A DNA stretch of 15,601 nt from positions 1 to 15,601 of the forward strand of contig CAIZKA010000271.1 in NCBI GenBank assembly GCA_903933395.1, read 5' to 3'. The position numbers and the translations under genes were made by a program. The notes beneath the pieces were generated by a model. It was not told where the DNA came from and did not search any database. It saw only the letters and a program-made list of their open reading frames with translations. Below, one piece after another: positions 1 to 7,378 of the stretch. This DNA comes from an uncultured beta proteobacterium. Its GTDB lineage: Bacteria > Pseudomonadota > Gammaproteobacteria > Burkholderiales > Rhodocyclaceae. Numbering within the stretch: the first letter of the stretch is position 1; each line of letters begins with the position of its first letter.

Positions 1-396
1 AAACGGATTCAACAGGGGCACGCCGAAGCGCTTGAAGTCGCCGACGTTGCGCGTCACCACGGTCAGCTTATGCGCCAGCGCGGTGGCCGCGATCATCGCG
101 TCCTCATAGACAGTATCCGACTGGTGATGCATCAGTTTCGCCCACAGGCGGAAGGTCGCCGCATCCATGTCCAGCACGTTGTAGGCGACGGCCACCTGGT
201 CGGCCCAGGCTTCGATCTCGGCGGCCTTGGCGGCATCCTGCTCGCGGGTGATCTCGATACCGGCTTGTATCTCGGCGAGCGTGACCACGGAAATGTGCAG
301 GTCGGCGTCGGCAAGACCTTCGATCCACGCCACCACGCCGGCATGCGGCCTCGGCTTGCGCAGTTCGGAGACGACGTTGGTGTCGAGCAGGTACAT
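1..396 (-). CDS. vapC: PIN-domain toxin, VapC/FitB family (3' end outside window)
   Basis: Predicted endoribonuclease toxin of a type II toxin-antitoxin pair. The 132 visible codons start at ATG 396 and stay open to the left edge, so only the last few residues should be missing (family length is about 130-140). The PIN-fold acidic residues are present: Asp5 in MYLLDTNV, Glu42 in LAEIQAG and Asp99 in YEDAMIAA, with a further Asp120 in TRNVGDF. PIN proteins with this N-terminus usually cleave RNA in a metal-dependent way. The start lies 7 nt after the antitoxin stop codon, so the two are co-transcribed and probably translationally coupled. The cellular RNA target cannot be told from sequence. 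Confidence 0.9.
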   Translation of the reverse strand, partial: MYLLDTNVVSELRKPRPHAGVVAWIEGLADADLHISVVTLAEIQAGIEITREQDAAKAAEIEAWADQVAVAYNVLDMDAATFRLWAKLMHHQSDTVYEDAMIAATALAHKLTVVTRNVGDFKRFGVPLLNPF

Positions 397-403
397 CGTG
401 AAA

Positions 404-658
404 CTACGCCCCGGCCGGGGCGCGGCGCTTTGCCTTGCCTCGCACCGGCAAGACAAGGATCGACCGGGCCTCGTCGGCAAGCAGCAACTGCTTCAGCGTC
501 GGACGCGCGGTTGCATGCAACCGTTTCCATTCCGCGATGGGAACCAGCACGGCCGTTTCCGAGCCGCGCCGCGTAACGACCTGCGGACCTTCGCTGACGC
601 AGGCATCCAGCAGTTCGCTGAAACGGGCTTTGGCGTCTTGCACGGGCCAAGTATTCAT
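404..658 (-). CDS. Phd/YefM-family antitoxin
   Basis: An 84-residue antitoxin upstream of the PIN toxin. The N-terminal half has the Phd/YefM DNA-binding and dimerisation pattern: MNTWPVQDAKARFSELLD, then GPQVVTRRGSETAVLVPIAEW. The C-terminal part (about residues 50-84) is basic and probably disordered until it binds and neutralises the toxin. ATG 658 was chosen over an in-frame upstream GTG at 682 because GGAGG lies 7 nt before it and the family begins at this point. A palindrome just upstream of the start (674-691) is the likely autoregulatory operator. The pairing of a Phd/YefM antitoxin with a PIN toxin is well known. Confidence 0.9.
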   Translation of the reverse strand: MNTWPVQDAKARFSELLDACVSEGPQVVTRRGSETAVLVPIAEWKRLHATARPTLKQLLLADEARSILVLPVRGKAKRRAPAGA

Positions 659-673
659 GATGTACCTCCGATG

Positions 674-691
674 ACCAGTCACCTGACTAGT
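674..691. promoter_or_regulatory. Probable antitoxin operator palindrome
   Basis: ACCAGTCA-CC-TGACTAGT is an 18-bp inverted repeat with one mismatched pair. It lies 16 nt upstream of the antitoxin start and overlaps the putative -10 box at 689-694. Phd/YefM antitoxins repress their own operon by binding short palindromes at this position, so this is the likely operator. The repeat is seen directly; binding is inferred. Confidence 0.6.
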
Positions 692-717
692 TTATGCCGA
701 CCCGGGCCGGAGTGCAA
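689..717 (-). promoter_or_regulatory. Candidate sigma-70 promoter of the toxin-antitoxin operon
   Basis: On the minus strand, TTGCAC (717-712) is followed by a 17-nt spacer and TAAACT (694-689). The -35 match is weak and the -10 moderate. Support comes from the ideal spacing, the short distance to the antitoxin start and the overlap with the operator palindrome. Confidence 0.4.
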
Positions 718-933
718 ATCGTCTGCGACGACTGGCAACGGGATAGTGAAAGTCGGCGTTGGCGCGACGGCGACACGGCGCTCGGAAAGAAGGCGAATGC
801 GCCGGACTGGGCGGGGACCCCGCTTGCGCCGTGCCGCCGGCACCGACTCTTCATCCCGCCGGCCTATATCATTGGCGCTGGTTTCCCCGACACCGCTCAC
901 CATGCCCAACTTCATCGACCCCACTCCGCCCGC

Positions 934-1845
934 ATGAGCCATCGCCGCGCCGTGCTGCTGATGATCCTCGTCACCCTGCTGTGGAGCATGGCGGGCGTGG
1001 TCAGCCGCCACCTCGAGGGCGCGCGCAGCTTCGAAGTCACATTCTGGCGCAGCGCCTTCAATGCGCTGGCGCTGGCCGTCGCGCTCACCGCGCTGCGCGG
1101 CCCGCAGCTGTGGGCAGGCCTCGTCCGCGCACCGCGGCTGGTGTGGGCCTCGGGACTTTGCTGGGCCGTGATGTACACCGCCTTCATGGTCGCCCTGACG
1201 CTGACCACGGTCGCCAATGTGCTGGTCATGATGGCGCTGGGACCGCTGATGACGGCCTTGCTGGCACGCCTGTTCCTCGCCCAGCGCCTGCCCCCGCGCA
1301 CCTGGCTGGCGATCCTGCTGGCCGGCGGCGGTGTGGCCTGGATGTTCGCCCGCCATCCGGGCGCAGGCGTCTCGCTGACGGGCAGCGTGGTGGCGCTGGC
1401 GGTGCCGCTGGCCGCGGCGATCAACTGGACGCTGCTGCAGGCGGCCGGCCACCGCGACATGGCGACAAACACGGAAGGCGCCGTCGCGCCGGACATGCTG
1501 CCGGCCGTGCTGCTCGGCGCCATGGTCTCGGCCGCGGCGACGCTGCCGGCGGCCTGGCCGCTGCAGGCCACGGCGCATGACATCGGCCTGCTGGGCTTCC
1601 TCGGCGTGTTTCAGCTGGCCCTGCCCTGCCTGCTCGTGGTGCGCCTGTCGCGCGTGCTCTCCGGCGCGGAGATTTCCCTGCTCGGGCTGCTGGAACTGGT
1701 GTTCGGCGTGGCGCTGGCCTGGCTCGGCGCCGGTGAAGTTCCCGGCCGGGATACAGTTGTCGGCGGCGCCCTGGTGGTCGCCGCGCTGCTCCTCAACGAG
1801 TTGCTGGCACTCCCTGCACGACCGCGGCAGGCCGCTCGCCCCTGA
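934..1845 (+). CDS. EamA/DMT-superfamily transporter
   Basis: An inner-membrane permease of the drug/metabolite transporter superfamily, 303 residues with about ten hydrophobic segments, the usual 2 x 5 TM EamA layout. The first half opens with LLMILVTLLWSMAGVVSRHL, where the TLLW(S) pattern of TM1 is typical, and includes TTVANVLVMMALGPLMTALL. The second half includes ISLLGLLELVFGVALAWL, the repeated EamA signature. ATG 934 is preferred because the frame upstream of it is hydrophilic and not family-like; no clear Shine-Dalgarno precedes it. The substrate (metabolite, amino acid or drug efflux) cannot be assigned. The last 53 nt overlap the 3' end of the convergent haem A synthase gene. Confidence 0.88.
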   Translation: MSHRRAVLLMILVTLLWSMAGVVSRHLEGARSFEVTFWRSAFNALALAVALTALRGPQLWAGLVRAPRLVWASGLCWAVMYTAFMVALTLTTVANVLVMMALGPLMTALLARLFLAQRLPPRTWLAILLAGGGVAWMFARHPGAGVSLTGSVVALAVPLAAAINWTLLQAAGHRDMATNTEGAVAPDMLPAVLLGAMVSAAATLPAAWPLQATAHDIGLLGFLGVFQLALPCLLVVRLSRVLSGAEISLLGLLELVFGVALAWLGAGEVPGRDTVVGGALVVAALLLNELLALPARPRQAARP

Positions 1846-2764
1846 CCCGCACCATCACCTGCATGCCGGTCGCCAGCAGCACGGTGGCGCAAAGGCTGTG
1901 CGCCATGGCCAGGCCGAGGCTGAAGCCGCTGGCCACGGTGAGGATGCCCAGCGACACCTGCACTAGCAGCAGCACCAGCATGACCGCGGCGCTGGCGCGG
2001 GCGGCCGGCTGCGCCAGCGCCCGCAAGCCGGCAACGCCGAGCAGCAACAGGGTCGCCAGCGCGCAATAGCGATGCAGCAGGTGCAGCGCGACGCCGCCCG
2101 CGTCGCCCAGCGGTGCGACGCCGGCGATGGTGACAAAGGGATTGAGCGCGCCCCATCCGGCGGCGGCCGGCCAGTACTGGTCGCTGCAGCCGGGCAGCGT
2201 GGGGCAGGCGATGGCGGCGTAGCGCGCGCCGATCAGCGCGCCCAGCGCGATCGTCAGGGCCAGCAACGCCAGCCCCGCGTGCAGCATGCCGGTGCCCTTG
2301 CGCCCGGCCGGCGCCGCGGGAGCCGCGCCGGCGGCCAGTACCGTGCGCCACGAAAGCAGCACCAGGCCGGCGCCGCCGAGGATGTTGATGAAGCCGGCCC
2401 ATGCCCGGTGCGGATCGGAACTGAACAGGCCGACGAAGGTGAGCAGGATCATCAGCACCAGCAGCATGGCGCCATAGCGCGCCGGCGGCTCGATCGGCTG
2501 CGGGCGCTGCGACTGCCAGGCCAGGACGAAGCCCACTACCAGCGCCAGCGAAGCCGCGCTGCGATGCAGGATGCGGGCGCCGTCGGTCTGCAGCCTTTGT
2601 GTGCCGGCCAGTATCTCGCCGTAGCAATCGGGCCACTGGCCGCAACCTAGGCCGGCGCCGCCGAGCCGGATGTAGGCGCTGGCGAGCAGTATCACCAGCG
2701 ACAGCGCGGTGAGGACAATCGCGATGATCTTGATGCGCTTGAGGCGCGCGACAGGGGATTTCAT
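1793..2764 (-). CDS. ctaA: COX15/CtaA-family haem A synthase homologue
   Basis: A 323-residue membrane protein with about eight hydrophobic helices. CtaA oxidises the C8 methyl of haem O to give haem A for aa3-type oxidases. Family signatures are RLGGAGLGCGQWPDCYG with the first-loop Cys pair (C41, C47), a second Cys pair (C187, C193) before DQYWP, and His at H67 (ILHRSA), H228/H231 (HLLHRY) and H289 (AMAHSL). The His expected in the fourth helix, normally in a ...HLLGG motif, is Asn127 (FINILGG). That position belongs to the substrate-haem half, so activity may differ. No convincing Shine-Dalgarno precedes ATG 2764. No ctaB or oxidase genes are adjacent in the window. Confidence 0.85.
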   Translation of the reverse strand: MKSPVARLKRIKIIAIVLTALSLVILLASAYIRLGGAGLGCGQWPDCYGEILAGTQRLQTDGARILHRSAASLALVVGFVLAWQSQRPQPIEPPARYGAMLLVLMILLTFVGLFSSDPHRAWAGFINILGGAGLVLLSWRTVLAAGAAPAAPAGRKGTGMLHAGLALLALTIALGALIGARYAAIACPTLPGCSDQYWPAAAGWGALNPFVTIAGVAPLGDAGGVALHLLHRYCALATLLLLGVAGLRALAQPAARASAAVMLVLLLVQVSLGILTVASGFSLGLAMAHSLCATVLLATGMQVMVRVRGERPAAVVQGVPATR

Positions 2765-2891
2765 GAAAGTTCAGCCATGGTTCGGAGGTCGATGCGGACG
2801 TTCATCCGGCGCCGGACGCGACCGGGAGTCGGCGCTGATAATACGGAAAGGCAAGCGCAACGGAGGCGAATCATAGCGCCGACGGCGGTGT

Positions 2892-3524
2892 TCAGGTATT
2901 GCTGCGCGCCGCCGGGTGCGGCAGCGACAGGCCGCGGATCAAACCGGCAATTCCCCGCCAGACTATCGGCAGCAACCAGACGGTCGCGACCACCAGCAAC
3001 AGCAACAGGGCCAGCATCAGCCACGGGTGGGCGAACATCAGCCACAGGCCGCCGATCACCACGATATCCTCGCTGAAGGACGCGGCGACGTTGCTGAAAG
3101 GCTCGGGCGAGGCGTTGATCATGGCGCGCGCGCCGGCCTTGGTAAAGTGGGTGCCGGCCGCCAGCGTGCCGCCCATGATCGCCATCGCCGTCTGCCATTC
3201 GACGCCCTGCCCGCCGAACACCATGGCGGCGAGCGCCGCGCCGGCGGGGATGCGGATGAAGGTATGCACGGTGTCCCACACCGAATCGAGCAGCGGAATC
3301 TTGTCGGCGAAAAACTCGATGCTCAGCATCAGCCCTGCCGCACCGAGCACCCAGGGATGCTCGAGCACCTGCAGGCCAGGCGGCAATACGATCCAGCCCA
3401 ATCTGCCTGCCATGCCGACGACGAAGATCACCGTGTAAAGGCGCAGGCCGGCTGCCCAGCCGAGCCCCGCGGCGAGGGCCAGCAGGCCGGCAAGGTCAAG
3501 GGGCAAACGGGCCAGATCCATCAT
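2892..3524 (-). CDS. DUF4126 membrane protein
   Basis: A 210-residue integral membrane protein of unknown function. The DUF4126 pattern is clear: GLRLYTVIFVVGMAGRLGW (residues 26-44), then IEFFADKIPLLDSVWD around E70, D74-K75 and D80, then HTFIRIPAGAAL. A conserved acidic/basic pair inside membrane helices suggests transport or a membrane-embedded role, but none is established. Two consecutive ATGs (3524, 3521) are possible starts; GGAG lies 5 nt before the first. The gene has its own promoter candidate and is separated from the upstream malic enzyme gene by a C-rich inverted repeat, so it is probably not part of that operon. Confidence 0.82.
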   Translation of the reverse strand: MMDLARLPLDLAGLLALAAGLGWAAGLRLYTVIFVVGMAGRLGWIVLPPGLQVLEHPWVLGAAGLMLSIEFFADKIPLLDSVWDTVHTFIRIPAGAALAAMVFGGQGVEWQTAMAIMGGTLAAGTHFTKAGARAMINASPEPFSNVAASFSEDIVVIGGLWLMFAHPWLMLALLLLLVVATVWLLPIVWRGIAGLIRGLSLPHPAARSNT

Positions 3525-3560
3525 CGCTACTCCGGGTTCGAACAAGACTCGCACAGCGCC

Positions 3561-3588
3561 ACTATATCCCTCGGCAGAAATTCCTCAA
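3561..3588 (-). promoter_or_regulatory. Candidate sigma-70 promoter for the DUF4126 gene
   Basis: On the minus strand, TTGAGG (3588-3583) is followed by a 16-nt spacer and TATAGT (3566-3561), five of six bases of the consensus -10. This would place the transcript start about 30 nt before the DUF4126 start codon. Confidence 0.5.
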
Positions 3589-3605
3589 GTCGCAACTCGG
3601 GCTTA

Positions 3606-3645
3606 CTCCCCATCCCCCTCCCGACCTCCCCCTTGAAGGGGGAGG
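3606..3645. repeat. C-rich inverted repeat
   Basis: A pyrimidine-rich run ends in a perfect 10-bp inverted repeat, CCTCCCCCTT-G-AAGGGGGAGG (3625-3645). It sits 3' of the malic enzyme gene, before the DUF4126 promoter. There is no T-run on either strand, so it is not a classic intrinsic terminator, although it could stop transcription or stabilise RNA ends. I recall similar dispersed C-rich hairpins in many proteobacterial intergenic regions, but no second copy is visible here. Confidence 0.5.
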
Positions 3646-3683
3646 AGCAGGGCCCGACTCCGTTCCTGCGATTGCCCTGACGC

Positions 3684-5321
3684 TCAGACATAGCTGGGAT
3701 AGTGCGGGTCATAGACGTGGCCCTGCACCAGCGCCATCATGTCTTCCGGCCGCGACTTCGCCGCCAGGCCGCGCTCGTAGGCCACTTCGGCGACCGCCAC
3801 GGCGATGCGTGCCGACACCTCGCGCGTGTTGCCCAGCGGCGGGAACAGGCTGCCCTGCTCGAGGTCCGCCGGCGTCACCTGTGCGGCGAGCGTGCGCGCC
3901 GCGGCGAGGAACATTTCGTCGGTGATGCGCGTGGCGCCACAGGCGATGGCGCCGAGGCCGACGCCGGGGAAGATGTAGGAGTTGTTGCCCTGGCGCGGCA
4001 CCAGCCGCTTGCCCTTGAAATCCAGCGGCAGGAACGGACTGCCGCAGGCAAACAGGGCCCGGCCGTCGGTGCCCTGATAGGCCTGCTCCGCCGTGCATTC
4101 CGCTTTTGAAGTGGGATTCGAAAGGGCGAAGACGATGGGGCGTTCATTGAGGCCTGCCATCGCGCGCAGCACCTCCGGCGTGAAGGTGCCGCCCACCGCC
4201 GCCACGCCGATGATCGCCGTGGGCTTCAGGGCATTCAGCGCCGAAAGGAAATCGCCGACCTGCTCGTGGTCGTGGGCATAGGGCAGCTTCTGCGCCGCCA
4301 GTCCTTCGCGCGACTTGACCACCAGGCCCTTGGAGTCCACCAGCCAGCAGTGGCGTCGGGCCTCTGTCACGTCGATGCCCTCGGCCACCATCGCCGCCAC
4401 GATCAGGTCGGCGATGCCGGTCGCCGCTTCGCCCGCGCCGAGGAAGAGGAATTTCTCGTCGGCCAATTGCGTGCCCTTGACGCGCAGCGCGGAGAACACG
4501 CCGGCCAGTGCCACGGACGCCGTGCCCTGGATGTCGTCGTTGAAGGTGCAGATTTTGTCGCGGTACCTTTCCAGCAACCGGAAGGCATTGTGGTTGGCGA
4601 AGTCCTCGAACTGGATGATGACGTCCGGGAACACTTCGCGCGCCGCAGTGATGAACTCGTCGATCAGCTCGTCATAGGCCGGCCCGGTGACGCGATGGCG
4701 GCGCAGGCCGACGTAATACGGATCGGCGAGCAGGGTCTCGTTGTTGGTGCCCATGTCCAGCGTCACCGGCAGGCACAGTGCGGGATCGACGCCGGCGCAG
4801 GCCGTGTACAGCGACAGCTTGCCGACCGGAATGCCCATGCCGTTGGCTCCCTGGTCGCCCAGGCCGAGGATGCGCTCGCCGTCGGTGACGACGATGATGC
4901 CGGCCTTGAGCGGCCAGTTGCGCAGGATTTCGGCAATCCGGCCGCGATCGTTGATGCTGATGAACATGCCGCGCGGGCGCTGGAAGATGTGGCCGAAGCG
5001 CTGGCAGGCCAGGCCCACGGTCGGCGTGTAGATCAGCGGCATGATCTCGTCGACGTTGTCGCAGATGACGCGGAAGAACAGGGCTTCGTTGCGGTCGTGC
5101 AGGGCGGAGAGCGCGACGAACTGCTCCAGCGGATCGGGCAGGCCGCGCAAGTGCGCGAGGAAGCGCGCCATCTGCTCGTCCTGGGTATGGATGTGCGGCG
5201 GGAGCAGGCCGCGCAGTCCCAGCGCGTCGCGCTCGACATCGGTGAATGCGGTGCCCTTGTTGCACAGCGGGTCGTGCAGCAGGCTTACACCGTGCGGTAC
5301 GGTGTCCGGGTTGATCTTCAT
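3684..5321 (-). CDS. Malic enzyme (large, decarboxylating malate dehydrogenase)
   Basis: Oxidative decarboxylation of malate to pyruvate and CO2 with reduction of NAD(P). The 545 residues match the large eukaryote-like/SfcA class in length. Visible motifs: catalytic Tyr98 in IYTPTVG, TDGERILGLGDQGANGMG (146-163), Lys168 in IPVGKL, metal ligands E239-D240 (FEDF) and D263 (FNDDIQGTA), the nucleotide-binding loop FLGAGEAATG (293-302), and ALSNPTSKAEC (399-409). At cofactor-selecting sites it has Ser330 and Lys345, which align by eye with Ser346 and Lys362 of NADP-type enzymes rather than Lys/Gln of the NAD type, so NADP preference is inferred. AGGGAG precedes ATG 5321. It follows the ScpB-like gene by 66 nt on the same strand, a probable operon. 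Confidence 0.96.
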   Translation of the reverse strand: MKINPDTVPHGVSLLHDPLCNKGTAFTDVERDALGLRGLLPPHIHTQDEQMARFLAHLRGLPDPLEQFVALSALHDRNEALFFRVICDNVDEIMPLIYTPTVGLACQRFGHIFQRPRGMFISINDRGRIAEILRNWPLKAGIIVVTDGERILGLGDQGANGMGIPVGKLSLYTACAGVDPALCLPVTLDMGTNNETLLADPYYVGLRRHRVTGPAYDELIDEFITAAREVFPDVIIQFEDFANHNAFRLLERYRDKICTFNDDIQGTASVALAGVFSALRVKGTQLADEKFLFLGAGEAATGIADLIVAAMVAEGIDVTEARRHCWLVDSKGLVVKSREGLAAQKLPYAHDHEQVGDFLSALNALKPTAIIGVAAVGGTFTPEVLRAMAGLNERPIVFALSNPTSKAECTAEQAYQGTDGRALFACGSPFLPLDFKGKRLVPRQGNNSYIFPGVGLGAIACGATRITDEMFLAAARTLAAQVTPADLEQGSLFPPLGNTREVSARIAVAVAEVAYERGLAAKSRPEDMMALVQGHVYDPHYPSYV

Positions 5322-5387
5322 GGCCGACTCCCTTTGAACAGTTCGAAATTCCCGGCGAGCGAATGAAACCGGCAGGCCTCGAAACGC

Positions 5388-6167
5388 TTACTTGCCCGTA
5401 AACACGGGCCTGCGTTTTTCCTTGAAGGCGCGAATTCCCTCGTGATAATCATGGCTATCGTACACAATCCGGCGCAGGCCCTGCACTTTTTCGAAGCCGC
5501 GCGGGCTGACCGGTTTCGCCCCGGCCAGCACCCGCAACTGCTCCTTCATGACGGCAATGCTGAGCGGCGCATTGTTTGCGATCGTAGCCGCCATGCCGAA
5601 GGTAAAGGCTTCCAGTTCCTCTACCGGCACCACGTGGTTGATCATGCCGATGCGCTCGGCCCGCTCGGCCGAGATCGGCGCCGCGGTGAAGGCCAGTTCC
5701 TTGACCACGCGCAGGCTGGCGGCGCTCATGAAGGTCATCATGCCGCTGACGTTGTAGGGTACGCCCAGGCGTGCCGGCGTGACGGCGAAGGTCGCTGCAG
5801 GCGTGGCGATGACAATGTCGCAGGCGAGCACGGTTTCCACCGCCCCGCCCCAGACGCCGCCCTCGATCATGGCGATCACCGGCATGCGGCAGGTTTCGAT
5901 GGTGCGCACCAGATGCCGCAGCGGATCGTCCCAGCCCAATGGGTCGCGGCCGCCTTCGGGCAACTCGCCGACGTCGTGGCCGGCCGACCAGACCTTGGCG
6001 CCGGCCTGCGCGCGCCGGACGACGACTCGGGCCCCGGCTTCGTCCAGCTGGCGCAGCGCATCGATGACTTCGGCCACGAGGTCATGGCTCAGCGCGTTGA
6101 GCTTTTTCTGGCGGTCGAGAACAATGGTCCCGATGTGGCCGTCCCGGGTCAGCTTGATGAATTCCAT
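5388..6167 (-). CDS. scpB: Methylmalonyl-CoA decarboxylase, ScpB/YgfG-like (crotonase fold)
   Basis: A 259-residue crotonase-superfamily enzyme closely resembling E. coli YgfG/ScpB, which decarboxylates methylmalonyl-CoA to propionyl-CoA. The diagnostic stretch is SAGHD..ELP.GGRDPL..DDPLR (61-84). His64 and Gly108 (VWGGAVE) correspond to the substrate/oxyanion-hole residues His66 and Gly110, and Tyr138 (GVPYN) to Tyr140. The C-terminus (RR.VYDS.DY.EG..AF.EKR.P.F) also matches. This sets it apart from ordinary enoyl-CoA hydratases, which carry paired catalytic Glu residues. ATG 6167 has GGAGG about 7 nt upstream. It is the first gene of a probable operon with malic enzyme. Neither methylmalonyl-CoA mutase nor a CoA transferase, its partners in E. 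coli, is in the window. Confidence 0.9.
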   Translation of the reverse strand: MEFIKLTRDGHIGTIVLDRQKKLNALSHDLVAEVIDALRQLDEAGARVVVRRAQAGAKVWSAGHDVGELPEGGRDPLGWDDPLRHLVRTIETCRMPVIAMIEGGVWGGAVETVLACDIVIATPAATFAVTPARLGVPYNVSGMMTFMSAASLRVVKELAFTAAPISAERAERIGMINHVVPVEELEAFTFGMAATIANNAPLSIAVMKEQLRVLAGAKPVSPRGFEKVQGLRRIVYDSHDYHEGIRAFKEKRRPVFTGK

Positions 6168-6211
6168 GACTTTCCTCCGTTGCCTCCCTTCAGCCGGGAG
6201 TTCTGCACAAC

Positions 6212-6240
6212 ATGCTAGACCGATGTCGTGCCGGCGACAA
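6212..6240 (-). promoter_or_regulatory. Candidate sigma-70 promoter of the scpB-malic enzyme pair
   Basis: On the minus strand, TTGTCG (6240-6235), a 17-nt spacer and TAGCAT (6217-6212), 45 nt before the start codon. Each hexamer matches only in part. The divergent radical SAM gene begins at 6366; I could not find a convincing promoter for it in the same gap. Confidence 0.35.
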
Positions 6241-6365
6241 TTGCGGACATCCACGATGGGACGTGACAGAATCCGCAGCACGACAGGCGTCTGCCGGCCC
6301 GGGCCCGGACTGTAAGTAATACGCGACCCGGCCGACAGACTACGAAATACCGCCGGAGACACCCG

Positions 6366-7364
6366 ATGCACGCCACGCTCCACCTGCTGACCCATACCGA
6401 CTTTCCGCCGCTCTCCCGGCGTGCCGTGGAAACCCTGCAGCTCAACCTCGGCTACCGCTGCAACCAGAGCTGCCTGCACTGCCATGTCAATGCCGGACCG
6501 AAGCGCACCGAGGAGATGACGGCCGAAACCATCGCTGCGGTGCTCGACTTCATCGCGGCGAGCCCCGGCATCACCACCATCGACCTCACCGGCGGCGCGC
6601 CGGAACTCAATCCGCAGTTTCGCGGCCTGGTGGTGGCGGCGCGCGCGCGCGGCCTGCGCGTGATCGACCGCTGCAACCTGACCATCCTCGAGGAACCCGG
6701 CTTCGAAGACACGGCCGAGTTCCTCGCCGGCCACCGCGTCGAGATCGTCGCCTCGCTGCCCTGCTATCTGGAGGAAAACGTCGACCAGCAGCGCGGCAAG
6801 GGAGTATTCGCGGCCAGCCTGGCCGGACTGCGCCAGCTCAACGCGCTGGGCTACGGCCGCGAGGGCAGCGACCTGGTCCTGAACCTGGTCTACAACCCGC
6901 AGGGCGCCAGCCTGCCGCCGCCCCAGGCGCCGCTGCAGGCCGCGTACAAGCAGCACCTCGGCGAAAAGTACGGCGTCGTCTTCAATGACTTGTTCACGCT
7001 GGCCAACATGCCGATCCAGCGCTTCGGCAGCACGCTGATTTCCAGGGGCCAGTTCAATTCCTACATGGACACCCTGCGCGCCGCCCACCGCGACGACAAC
7101 CTGCCGCACGTGATGTGTCGCAGCCTGGTCAGCATCGACTGGCAGGGCTATCTTTACGACTGCGACTTCAACCAGCAACTGGGGCTGGCTATCACCGATT
7201 CCTCAGGCGGCCGGATGCATGTCACGCGGGCCGCGGCCGCCTTGCTCGACGACATGCCGATCCGCGTCGCCGATCACTGCTACGGCTGCACCGCCGGCCA
7301 GGGCTCGAGTTGCGGCGGCGCGCTGGGCCACGAGACCGCCGCGGCGCCGAGTTGCGGCAACTGA
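6366..7364 (+). CDS. arsS: ArsS-family radical SAM/Cys-rich protein
   Basis: A 332-residue radical SAM protein with a C-terminal Cys-rich DUF3641 domain. The [4Fe-4S]/SAM motif CxxxCxxC is C32, C36, C39 (RCNQSCLHCH), followed by the SAM-binding DLTGGAPE loop around residues 73-80. The C-terminal half has C251 (MCRSL), C266 (YDCDFNQQLG) and the CYGCTAGQGSSCGG cluster (C305, C308, C316). Characterised members join dimethylarsenic to the adenosyl group of SAM in arsenosugar synthesis, but many relatives occur without arsenic genes. None (arsM, arsR) is seen here, so the substrate is open. GGAG lies 7 nt before ATG 6366. A haloacid-dehalogenase-like gene follows after 14 nt, so the two form an operon. 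Confidence 0.88.
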   Translation: MHATLHLLTHTDFPPLSRRAVETLQLNLGYRCNQSCLHCHVNAGPKRTEEMTAETIAAVLDFIAASPGITTIDLTGGAPELNPQFRGLVVAARARGLRVIDRCNLTILEEPGFEDTAEFLAGHRVEIVASLPCYLEENVDQQRGKGVFAASLAGLRQLNALGYGREGSDLVLNLVYNPQGASLPPPQAPLQAAYKQHLGEKYGVVFNDLFTLANMPIQRFGSTLISRGQFNSYMDTLRAAHRDDNLPHVMCRSLVSIDWQGYLYDCDFNQQLGLAITDSSGGRMHVTRAAAALLDDMPIRVADHCYGCTAGQGSSCGGALGHETAAAPSCGN

Positions 7365-7378
7365 CAAGGGACTGCCCC

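Noticed and set aside
811..843. Two adjacent GC hairpins (GCGGG/CCCGC and GTGCC/GGCAC) upstream of the EamA gene
   Set aside because: No T-run, no match to a known riboswitch, and short GC stems are frequent in such GC-rich DNA.
902..937. 11-codon open frame ending in an ATGA overlap with the EamA gene start
   Set aside because: No ribosome site and no attenuator structure or codon bias; likely chance.
2761..2805. Short open frame (14 codons) ending in an ATGA overlap with the ctaA start
   Set aside because: No ribosome site, no conservation evidence; could be chance despite the overlap.
4266..5366. Long open frame (366 codons) on the plus strand opposite malic enzyme
   Set aside because: It lies fully antisense to a strongly conserved enzyme and is rich in Arg/Ala/Asp/Val/Gln without any family motif, as expected from high-GC third-position bias.
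6168..7178. Upstream extension of the ScpB-like frame to 7178
   Set aside because: The extension is antisense to the radical SAM gene, and ATG 6167 has a strong ribosome site and the family's normal N-terminus.
7362..7364. TGA at the end of the radical SAM gene as a selenocysteine codon, since some family members are selenoproteins
   Set aside because: Readthrough would add only five residues before the next stop, and the C-terminal Cys residues are already encoded as Cys.
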